Assembly: GCA_020002185.1 (NCBI GenBank) | Contig: CM034532.1 | Span: 32,335,577-32,399,576 of the forward strand | DNA length: 64,000 bases | From: Paraescarpia echinospica | Taxonomy: Eukaryota > Annelida > Polychaeta > Sabellida > Siboglinidae | Direction: 5' to 3' | Shown: one piece after another, positions 36,700 through 47,500 of the stretch | How the letters are laid out: the number at the start of each line of letters is the position of its first letter | How positions within the stretch are numbered: the stretch's first letter is position 1 | Program-made: the position numbers and the translations under genes | The notes under the pieces: model-generated | The model's input: only the letters and a program-made list of their open reading frames with translations | The model's database searches: none | What the model was told of the DNA's origin: nothing

Positions 36700-37045
36700 T
36701 ACCATTATATTACTTCCTATTACTATTACATTGAGTTTTTGCTCAACCTATTACTTACTATTACTTCAATATTTGTAGTCGTTACTATTACAAATTACTA
36801 TTTCTATTACTCCAGGCCTGGTTCGGATTCTATACAAGTGCCCGAATTTTCGGTGAATCAAAACTAATTTGACTTAATAAAAACAACTAGTAATCACAAA
36901 AGATTGTAATTGATTAATTGATCAGAAGCATGATTCAACCAATCAACAATAAAATCAATAAACTAGTTACTAATTACTATTGGCTATACTCTGCGATGAT
37001 TAGTATAAAACTCTATTCTGTGTAGCCACAACTCAACAAAAAGGA

Positions 37046-37270
37046 GCGCGACTAGTGTAGTGGTTAGCATGTCTGCCTGGCATGCCAGGGCTCTGAGTTC
37101 AAAACCCGGATCGGGCAGGCATGATATTTAGTGTAAAAACCTGGCTCTCAACATTGGGGACTGTGTATCCCTCGTGACTCGAAGATCACGTTAATGTCAG
37201 TCCTGTCTCAATGTGGGACCACCCTCAGTGCCAGCATATAAAGGTCGGTTTGGCGATAATGTTCTGAAAA
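37046..37270 (+). mobile_element. tRNA-derived SINE with intact A and B boxes
   Basis: The head carries an A box TAGTGTAGTGG (about 37053) and a B box AGTTCAAAACC (about 37098) at normal tRNA spacing. These match the pol III consensus words TRGYNNARNGG and RGTTCRANNCC at every position. The cloverleaf stems do not pair properly, so it is not a tRNA gene. A 160-bp unrelated body follows, ending 'ttctgaaaaaaa'. It differs from the SINE in CLCC1 intron 4. Confidence 0.65.
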
Positions 37271-37824
37271 AAATTGACTAGTTGAATGAGACCTCATAAG
37301 ACATTTACATTGTAACCACAATAATACAGACTAGTTAGTTAATGGAACGTTGCTGAGCGCTGGAAACAACTAGAATAGAACTAGAACTCAATTGCACAAG
37401 ATGGGCAGCTGAATTCTTCTAAATAGTTTATTTCACTTTCAGCTGCTCATATTGTTTCAGCCAGGAATTGAAACTTGTTGATAAGTCACACAATGTGAGG
37501 AAATGCCGAATTGTGAAGTGTGTATCCTAGCAACTATACTTTTATGTCTTGGGCTGCACTCATGATATATGTGACCCAACATTCCAAAATGAGACGCTTC
37601 TCGTTGAATCTCAGTTCGAGCAACAAGCCAAAACACATTTAAAAAAATTAGTTTCTATCGTTAAATGAGACAGAATAGACTAATCTTTCATGTGTTAGTT
37701 GTGTAAATTATATAAATGTTACCCAAATGTGTTTATTTTGATGTTTTGTGACACCTACCAAATTTTATTTTAAATGCTGGCAATGTTTCAAACATCAGTC
37801 GATAATGTGAAAACCAGAGCCAAC
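37271..37824. other. Upstream region of CLCC1
   Basis: No exon recognised. A 5' untranslated exon of CLCC1 is expected somewhere to the left of 38338, because a splice acceptor sits seven bases before the start codon. Its position could not be read. Confidence 0.35.
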
Positions 37825-38120
37825 AGTGAAATTCACAACTTGCAGAGTGAAAACCACAGCTAACAAAGTGAAAACCACAGCTAACAAAGTGAAAACCACA
37901 GTTAACAAAGTGAAAACCATAGCTAACAAAGTGAAAACCACAGCTAACAAAGTGAAAACCACAGCTAACAAAGTGAAAACCATAGCTAACAAAGTGAAAA
38001 CCACAGCTAACAAAGTGAAAACCACAGCTAACAAAGTGAAAACCACAGCTAATAACAAAGTGAAAACCACAGCTAACGAAGTGAAAACCATAGCTGTTAA
38101 GAGTGAAAACCACAGCTGAC
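37825..38120 (+). repeat. 21-bp minisatellite upstream of CLCC1
   Basis: About 13 copies of a unit containing 'aacaaagtgaaaaccacag'. The unit is a multiple of three and lacks stops, so ORFs arise on both strands (KVKTTAN on plus, hydrophobic VFTLLAV on minus). These are artefacts. The array ends about 230 bp before the CLCC1 start codon. Confidence 0.9.
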
Positions 38121-38346
38121 AGAGTAAGAACTTTGAAGCTGTTTCTTCTTGAAACCATACTTTTAGCATAGTTGACATTCAAGTTGTTGTATCTTTGGAA
38201 TTAGTGTGAATATATATATATGTATCATTTTCCCTCTGAATGTGCACTATTTGAATATGCAATAAAAACAACATATATTTTTTCGAGACATGTCTCATTT
38301 TGGCATGGTGGATCTCATATAACACTTGTGTAATTTCAGGGTGAGA

Positions 38347-38526
38347 ATGATGTCGAGGCGATACCACATATCAAGTGCACTATCAGTGCTGGTTCTGGTG
38401 GTGTTTGCATCAGCAGTGCATGCTCAGGAAGACCGAGCTGATTGGGTTGACCCCAATGACATGCTCAACTTTGACCTGACAACTGGTGAGATGAGGAAAC
38501 GTCCAATAGAAGAAGAGGAAAATGAG
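38347..38526 (+). CDS. CLCC1: CLCC1 coding exon 1
   Basis: Residues 1-60. Hydrophobic signal LSVLVLVVFASAVHA with probable cleavage after HA, then DWVDPNDMLNFDLTTGEMRK, the most conserved N-terminal motif of the family. Acceptor 'aatttcag', donor GTATGT. Confidence 0.9.
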
Positions 38527-41500
38527 GTATGTGAATTGTATGATTAAAAGTGCTTCCATGGTTAGATTTTTGCTTGTCTCATTTCAAATTCATTTTGTAA
38601 AAAAAGAACTCAAACCTATTTAGTATCCAGTAAAACATGCTACCTTGATTGCATATTTTTTGGAAAATGCTGTTAAGTTTTGATAAAATCATCATTAATT
38701 AAAAAATTTACATGTAAAATCAAATAGTTTTTCAAAATTGTAGTTATGTGTTGATGTTTTCGACTTTCTCTGCTGTGTGACCGACAAATTCAGAGATGTA
38801 CCACAGTTTTCAGGTTGGTGCTTAGTGATCGTGTCACTGCCATTATGGTCTCCTCTGTATTACAGCCACCTCGTGATTAAGGTCACCCTGGGACAGTCCC
38901 AAATTATTTATGTAACAGTAAAGTATAGGAAATTAATCTCGCTAATAAGGTCACCTTGCCATTAAGGTCACTTTTGTCCAGTACAGAGGGTGACCTTAAT
39001 AGTGCGGGTCCACTGTAACAGACAACACCGTAACAACAATTGTCCCTTTCAGCCGCCAGGTGGCACTCCTGTTCATGATGACCTCAAATTGAGGTCAGAA
39101 GATCAACCAGGTGGTCAACCAGTGAACAAGGCGGATGACAACACGTCATGTAACTGTTCCAGTCATACAACACAGCTGCAGGTGTGCAGGCAACGCATCA
39201 AAGAACTAGAATCGGTTCACAAGCGTGGGTCTCTCCCTGGGGAATCCCCAGATGAGGGGTCAGAGGTGCAGTTCTTCAGACAGTATGTCCTCTCTCTGCT
39301 TAAACAGTTCGACCAAGACATCGGTTTACCAGTAAGTCAATTTAGTGTTTGAATTAACTTAAGTTATTGCGTCTTTTATCATCTATTCCATTTTACAGTA
39401 TTTTATATGAAACTGTGCTTATTTAATTATTTAACATTTAAAGTGAACATATTTGTAAGCATATCTGTCACATATCTGGATTTGTGATAATTTAGTACCA
39501 AAGTAGTTCCCTCCTTTATTTCTCTGATGCTTAAAAGATACATTGGAACAATTAGCAATTATGTGACATCCGGTCTCATATCATAGCAGCAGCCCTTGGC
39601 AGGCTACACACATCAGCTGCAATCAAACGAGGGAAACTGTCCACTATTTTTCAGCCGCGCATCTTTGGCAGCTACCTGAAGAACTTATATATATTACTGT
39701 CATGCTTTAGAGGTGGCACTGTCCATCAAACTACCCCCGTAAGGTTCCATGGTAGACAATGCACAGCATTCTGTTGTGTATAGCCAAGATGGCGGATCAC
39801 CTTGATGACTGGACACCAAATAAGGACAATGACATACGATTAATGATCCCAATTATCACCTCACAATGGGTTGATACATGTGGAAAGGCTGAACCTCATA
39901 TACTTAATCCTAACAATGAGTTAGCTAAATGTATGCTATGTAGCACTAAACTTGATATTTTTGAAAAATGAAAACCCAAGAGTTAGAGGAATACGTTAAT
40001 GGTGGTATTTGAGAAACTTACTGTTCAGCTAAAGGTAGGGAACTGCTTTCTTAACCATTTAGTCCCATCGAGCTGGCCAGTGTCATATTTACAAACAGAT
40101 AAGAATTTACTTTCCCACAAATACTCCTTTACACAGTTTATATTCTATTCCTCTTAACAGACACTCCAGTGCAATGCTGTAGTGAAACAGTCAGCTAGTG
40201 CACTGTATGCAGCACTGTTGATGCACTAGTGCATGTGCTGTGCAAATTTGCCACATGTTTTTTAATTATTTTTGATAGGAACAATAAAGAGCAGATTGAT
40301 TATTCAGTTTTGTCTGTCTTGACGTCGAGACCAGAACTCTATATTGTAATACACATGTTCACTTACATTTCCAGATGCTTACTTACATCGACTCATACCA
40401 AGCTGATATCCAGATCTCTCCATCAGATATTGAGATCTTGAGAAAGTTTGGTGGTGGTACTCAGAGTGGCAGTGTGCAGGATGCCCACACTATCCTTGTT
40501 GACATGGTTACAAGGATTCGCCTCCAGGACAGCACACAGGTCAACCACAGGTCATCCTTATGGTCATTGTGTTTGCTTGCTGCAGACAAACTACCATTTA
40601 TTATCCAGGTAATTATAACATTCTTATTCATAAAACCACAGTGCCATATTCATTCTGTTAAGCATACAATACATTTAACAAATATTTGAGATGCAAAAAT
40701 ATGTCATATTTTGCGGTCATATTGTGTGCACCCATTTCCTTGCATTTCTGGGCACAGTCATCTTAGTAGAGGTGACTGGCAAGTGATTTGTGCATCCACA
40801 TATGAGCAAAAGGATACCACAGAACTGTAAACTCTGATAATTTAGTTGGACCTCTTGATTTTTTTCATCACTGATCTTTGAATCTAGTGTGACATTGTTA
40901 GAAATTCAGTTACAATGATGAATTCACCAGTTATAGTTGGCGTAGGAGGTCAGTTATAGTTGGCATTGGAGGTCAGTTATAGTTGGCATTGGAGGTCAGT
41001 GTTATGGTGTCACATGCTGCTAAAAAGGGGTGTATGCTAATTTGGGCACATTCTCTTAGTAGGATGAATGTGGTATTTGCAATATGTGACTAGAATAAAA
41101 CGGGATGGACAATCTTCCTTTAAAATCCTTAAATGAATTGATGATCCGATTGCACTGGCTCCCCGTGCGATATCACTTTATGTTTAAGATCTGCACAATC
41201 ACCTATGAAGCCCTTTCATCCAAACAGCCTGCATATTTACACTCAATGCTCACCCCAGCTAGACAGCACAGACAACTTCGGTCGTCTAGTTCAAAGTTAC
41301 TATCAGTTCCCAGAGTTAAGGCTGGAACATGAGCTTTTTCAGTTGCCACACCGACTATATGGAATTCGCTTCCCGTCAGTGTTAAATCATTCCATTACAC
41401 CCACCAATGGAGCACCAACCAAGGGCAGGAGTTATCAACATTACACCCACCCATGGAGCACCAACCAAGAGCAGCAGTTATCACCATTACACCCACCCAT

Positions 41501-44500
41501 GGAGCACCAACCAAGGGCAGCAGTTATCACCAATAAACCCACCCATGGAGCACCAACCAAGGGCTGCAGTTATCACCAGTACACCCACCCATGGATCACC
41601 AACCAAGGGCAGCAGTTATCACCATTACACCCACCCATGGAGCACCAACCAAGGGCAGCAGTTATCACCATTACACCCACCCATGGAGCACCAACCAAGG
41701 GCAGCAGTTATCACCATTACACCCACCCATGGAGCACCAACCAAAGGCAGCAGTTATCACCATTACACCCACCCATGGAGCACCAACCAAGGGCAGCAGT
41801 TATCTAATATTGTTACATTTCGCCATCACCTGAAAACCTACCTTTGTAACATCACCTATCCTCCCTACCTTCTTAGCACATCCGTCCATTTGTTAATGAC
41901 TTTCACCTAGCACACGAGTACGAGAATGCTTAATCCTTTGGTTTTTTTTGCACCATTGAGCTCAGATTGTCTGAGGATATTGACGCTTAAGAAGTAATTT
42001 ATTGATTATTACTATTTCTTTGGTCTTTCTATTTGACATTTTTACCTCTAAAGAAACTTGTTTTTTTCTTTTTTATTTCGACCAGATTGCATGGTCTTCG
42101 TCAGCAGAATGACATGTGACACAAGCTGGAAAAGGACTGGTGGTAGCTCCTGGCCAGTGTCGCGATTCAATGTAGGTTTGTAGAAAAAAAAGATAAAGGA
42201 GGCATCAACTTCCTTTGAAATGTGTGATTTCCGCCACAAGTAGTGTTGGTATGTGTGTTCCAGGTGGCCAGTCTCGTGATGCTGCTGCAGATGATGTTTT
42301 ATCTACAGAAGAGGCTGCATCTGTCTTGGAGGATGCTGCTGCTGCAAGTGCTTTTGCTCTTCTTTATTCTCAGTACCGCCTGGACCTGGTGGCACATGTA
42401 TAAGGTACAGCAGTCTGATGGAACTTTAAAAAAGTTATATGTCTTTCATGGAGCACAGTGGCACAGTGCTAGAGCATTGGGCTCTCAATCGGGAACCTTG
42501 GGCAAGTTTGTACACTCTGTGTTGCTCCAGTTCACTCTCAGCTGTATGAATGAGTACCTGGCTATAAACAGTGGTGGCTATTTGTGTAAGAATAGTCTTT
42601 GTGTGTTAATTGCAGCATGGCTGGATGCTTCCCAGAGAAGTTGAGATGGTGTTTGGTTGGACAGGTTTGACAGGGAGTAAAGTGTTACGTGCCTTGAGCA
42701 GTCCTAATGACTGGATACTGGGCTGTATAAGAACAGGTCTGCCGGGGAGTAAAGTGCCTTGAGCAGTCCTAATGACTGGATACTGCACTATATAAGAACA
42801 GGTCTGCCAGGGAGTGAAGTGTAAAGTGCCTTGAGCAGTCCTAATGACTGGATAATGCGCTATATAAGAACAGGTCTGCCAGGGAGTGAAGTGTAAAGTG
42901 CCTTGAGCAGTCCTAATGACTGGATACTGCGCTATATAAGAACAGGTCTGCCAGGGAGTGAAGTGTAAAGTGCCTTGAGCAGTCCTAATGACTGGATACT
43001 GCGCTATATAAGAACAGGTCTGCCAGGGAGTGAAGTGTAAAGTGCCTTGAGCAGTCCTAATGACTGGATACTGCGCTATATAAGAACAGGTCTGCCAGGG
43101 AGTGAAGTGTAAAGTGCCTTGAGCAGTCCTAAGGACTGGATACTGCGCTATATAAGAACAGGTCTGCCAGGGAGTGAAGTGTAAAGTGCCTTGAGCAGTC
43201 CTAATGACTGGATACTGCGCTATATAAGAACAGGTCTGCCAGGGAGTGAAGTGTAAAGTGCCTTGAGCAGTCCTAATGACTGGATACTGCGCTATATAAG
43301 AACAGGTCTGCCAGGGAGTGAAGTGTAAAGTGCCTTGAGCAGTCCTAATGACTGGATACTGCGCTATATAAGAACAGGTCTGCCAGGGAGTGAAGTGTAA
43401 AGTGCCTTGAGCAGTCCTAATGACTGGATACTGGGCTATATAAGAACAGGTCTGCCAGGGAGTGAAGTGTAAAGTGCCTTGAGCAGTCCTGATGACTGGA
43501 TACTGGGCTATATAAGAACAGGTCTGCCAGGGAGTGAAGTGAAAAGTGCCTTGAGCAGTCCTAATGACTGGATACTGCGCTATATAAGAACAGGTCTGCC
43601 AGGGAGTGAAGTGAAAAGTGCCTTGAGCAGTCCTAATGACTGGATACTGCGCTATATAAGAACAGGTCTGCCAGGGAGTGAAGTAAAAAGTGCCTTGAGC
43701 AGTCCTAATGACTGGATACTGGGCTATATAAGAACAGGTCTGCCAGGGAGTAAAGTGAAAAGTGCCTTGAGCAGTCCTAATGACTGGATACTGCGCTATA
43801 TAAGAACAGGTCTGCCAGGGAGTGAAGTGAAAAGTGCCTTGAGCAGTCCTAATGACTGGATACTGGGCTATATAAGAACAGGTCTGCCAGGGAGTAGAGT
43901 GTAAAGTGCCTTGAGCAGTCATAATGACTGGATACTGGGCTATATAAGAACAGGTCTGCCAGGGAGTAGAGTGTAAAGTGCCTTGAGCAGTCATAAGGAC
44001 TGGATACTGGGCTATATAAGAACTTACCTTTACCTTTCCTAAAAATCAAATCATTTGATTATCTCTGTACACAAGGATGTGTTCACATGTAATAATACTG
44101 GTACTTTATAAAGTGTTTTTTTTTAGTTAAACGACTAGCAATCAATGTGTACACTAATAATTAACTGCTTTAATATTCGGTAAAAAGAGAAGAGCTAGTG
44201 CATAGAATATTTAGTATTAAAATACATTCCAAAACAATAAATAAATAAACTATGTAAAATATAAAGTATGTCAGACTTATACATGGAAAAGACGCATTTG
44301 CAGCAAGGCATGAAGTGGCAACAAAATAAGTTAGTTTTCACTGTTTTCTGAAACAAGTGAAATGCAAGGCTTCATAGTTCAATACAATATGTTCACTGTT
44401 CATGACAATATCCTTACCGTTGTGTGGTTGTCTGTGTATGTTAGGTTGCACTGGCGAACAGACACGCTATACTAGACAAGGACAAGCCAGTCGAGTGCAG

Positions 44501-47500
44501 AGAAGGCAGCAGCGTATCCTTGTGGCAGACGATTCTCTCGGCATTCACAATCACCTCGGACCCTTGTGCCGCATATTACGAGAAACTTCTTGTTGACCCC
44601 ATGTGGGAGATTTCGCCAACACAGGTGAACATCATGAGATGCGCAGGTTTTAATTTTTTAATTCAATTTTGATTTCCAGTTGAACAAAGTAGATGTATAT
44701 AACAATTAACATTTTTCAATTCAAATTTTATTTCCATTTTAACTTAAGATATGTATTATATGTACATATTATGTACATACAATACATTTCTGAAGTTCAA
44801 ATGGAAAGGTAGTATAGTGCTGATTAATGTACATGTGTCTGTCAGTAAGCGAAGATATTCCATTTTGTAGTCATACCATTTGATAATCTTGAGTGAAGTT
44901 TTGTAAAATGTTACGATGACACAATCTTCCGTATACAGTCATTTTCTTGCCTATGTTGATGTCTAATTTCAGATTAAATTACTTCTGTTTGGGGGAGGGG
45001 AGGTCAGAGGGCATTTCATCTGGCATCAAGCATCAATATTTTATTCTTTGGACTGATACTGTTAATATAGTGATATCATCATGTCAATATTTACAAACTT
45101 TTGTCTGAGGGGGAGGTGGGGGGGTGTGGGGGGCTGAGGCCAGATGAAAGTACTTTTGATGATCTCTAATTCAGAACTGATTTTAATGACAACTATGTGA
45201 TAATGGGTATTGTTTTCTAATTTTGCAGGCGATTGCAAAGACGATTACAAAGTTCTTTGTGGAGCCGCTGGAGCACATCGCCCATGCCATGAACAAGTTC
45301 GTGAAGGCCATCCTGATTGGGCTCCCTGTCACCATTGCACCTCTTGTCCTCGGCTTTATCATGGTTGTATCTCTTTTCCTTCTCATGATGTGTTGTGGCT
45401 ACCGGGTTCGAATCTGGCCCTTCGTCTCCTTTGAGCCATCGCCACGACCAGCGATATCTGTTTCCAGTGAGCAGCAACATCAAAAACAACGCATAGAGGA
45501 CCTCACTGAACAGGCGAGGCTGTGGTTTTGTCTGTTAACATTGTCACTATGGTTATTATGACAACGACAGAGGTAATTTTAAGTTAGTTAGGAGTCACAA
45601 TTTTGTTTTTTTATTATTGCTTACTTTTTAGTGGAAACTTAAGTGGTCAGGCCTTCCCCAGGTGGCGCCACAATGTCAACATACTGTACTGGAATGGTGA
45701 TAACTGCTGTCCTTGGTTGGTGCTCCATGGGTGGGCGTAGTGGTAATAACTGCTGCCCTTGGTTGGTGCTCCATGGGTGAGTGTAATGGTAATAACTGCT
45801 GCCCATGGTTGGTGCTCCATGGGTGGGTGTAATGGTGATAACTGCTGCCGTTGGTTGGTGCTCCATGAGTGGGTGTAATGGTGATAACTGCTGCCGTTGG
45901 TTGGTGCTCCATGGGTGGGTGTAATGGTGATAACTGCTGCCGTTGGTTGGTGCTCCATGAGTGGGTGTAATGGTAATAACTGCTGCCCTTGGTTGGTGCT
46001 CCATGGGTGGGTGTAATGGTGATAACTGCTGCCGTTGGTTGGTGCTCCATGGGTGGGTGTAATGGTGATAACTGCTGCCGTTGGTTGGTGCTCCATGAGT
46101 GGGTGTAATGGTAATAACTGCTGCCCTTGGTTGGTGCTCCATGGGTGGGTGTAATGGTGATAACTGCTGCCCTTGGTTGGTGCTCCATGGGTGGGTGTAA
46201 TGGTGATAACTGCTGCCCTTGGTTGGTGCTCCATGGGTGGGTGTAATGGTGATAACTGCTGCCCTTGGTTGGTGCTCCATGGGTGGGTGTAATGGTGATA
46301 ACTGCTGCCCTTGGTTGGTGCTCCATGGGTGGGTGTAATGGTGATAACTGCTGCCGTTGGTTGGTGCTCCATGAGTGGGTGTAATGGTGATAACTGCTGC
46401 CCTTGGTTGGTGCTCCATGGGTGGGTGTAATGGTGATAACTGCTGCCGTTGGTTGGTGCTCCATGGGTGGGTGTAATGGTGATAACTGCTGCCCTTGGTT
46501 GGTGCTCCATGGGTGGGTGTAATGGTAATAACTGCTGCCCATGGTTGGTGCTCCATGGGTGGGTGTAGTGGTGATAACTGCTGCCCTTGGTTGGTGCTCC
46601 ATGGGTGAAGCCAATGTATGAAGTGTTTTAGGGTAAAATGCGATATATCCATTTTCCAGGTTTTGAGAAAAAATTACTTTTGTGTTTCATCCTCAAAGGT
46701 TAAACAAAAACTTGTAAATGAAGTTAGTGCATATTAAAAAACAAATCAGAGAATGGTAGCAAAGTCTGAAATATTTGTTGCACATTTGTTATCCAAAGTG
46801 CGATATTAAATGATTTTCTGATCAAAACGCTGTATATTCATACAGCACGTGCCAAGCCTGGGGTCAATTCCTTTCAATCAATTCCAATTCCCGCTTCAAT
46901 TCATTGCAATTCTTTTTGATTCAATTCAAATTCCTTTTTTTTCAATTCAAATTCCTTCTATAATTGTTCAATTCCAATTCCCGCTACCACTCAAATTTCA
47001 CATAACGACGAAAGTCAACCATGTATAATTAATGTGCATACAGCGTGGCATATTTATATAATTATCCTTTCGCTTACCTGGTTCTAAAGTGTTCAAATAC
47101 AGATGACTTTACCAGTGGCATACTGACAGATGATCATGATACTCTACGAGTGTTGTACACTGTTATGATGATGCATGTTAACCAGCATGTATTTATACTG
47201 GCATGACTGACTTGTTTGCATTGGTGACCCTTGACTGGCTACACTTTGGAGGAATCCTGGCTTCTTTTGCAAGAGTGTGAATTGCTGACTGCTGCCTGGC
47301 CAAAGGGGTTCAATGGTTCTTTGAAGCATTCCCCAGCCAGCATTCCTTTTCACACAAGGAGATAGGACAGGTCTCATTGGCTTCCCATTCATCCACTGAT
47401 GAATTGCAGACTAATAAATTATTGGTGCCACAAAAAATCAGATGCTCAATTCCATTTCATTCATTTCCAATTCCCGCTCAAATTCCTTTGGTTCAAAATC

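Larger units (their letters stand above)
31910..36820. mobile_element. hAT-like element with ATTACT-rich arms, interrupted by a LINE
   Basis: Ends are CAGGCCTGGGGTCAATTAC and the inverse of CAGGCCTGGAGTAATAG. Both arms are rich in 'attactattac' words (31930-32045 and 36700-36810). The flanking 8-mers are GTCCAGAT (31902-31909) and GTTCGGAT (36821-36828), differing at two positions, and are copies of MITE sequence GTCCGGAT. An 8-bp duplication and CAGG...CCTG ends fit the hAT superfamily. There is no transposase: the middle is occupied by the LINE, so the element was non-autonomous. Confidence 0.7.
31489..36842. mobile_element. Foldback MITE, copy B, split by a 4.9-kb insertion
   Basis: The left end GGCACTTGTGTCGAATCCGG (31489) pairs with a right end whose inverse begins GGGCACTTGTATAGAATCC (ending at 36842). 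Inner inverted arms 'cattataacttgagatttgc' and 'caagttataatggcaaaa' are close together (31526-31890), so only the last 15-20 bases of the right arm are displaced to 36829-36842. The interior is homologous to the MITE at 4703-5013. The interruption begins at 31910 and ends at 36820. Confidence 0.75.

Noticed and set aside
37046..37120. Candidate tRNA gene
   Set aside because: A and B boxes are good, but acceptor and anticodon stems do not pair and an unrelated body follows; a tRNA-derived SINE explains it.
37733..38182. ORFs of 97-149 codons on both strands, one strongly hydrophobic
   Set aside because: Products of the 21-bp minisatellite; apparent membrane segments are an artefact of the repeat.
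39789..39971. BRCT-like reading of SQWVDTC in an intronic ORF
   Set aside because: One short phrase is not enough for a domain call; no flanking conserved elements were seen.
41205..41910. ORFs of 80-200 codons
   Set aside because: They combine the LINE C-terminus with the 46-bp array and have no independent coding evidence.
42606..43994. 462-codon minus-strand ORF
   Set aside because: It is the 72-bp minisatellite read in a stop-free frame; the unit is a multiple of three.
45639..46652. Three overlapping minus-strand ORFs of 287-337 codons
   Set aside because: All are the 46-bp array in its three frames, none of which contains a stop. They are not protein genes.
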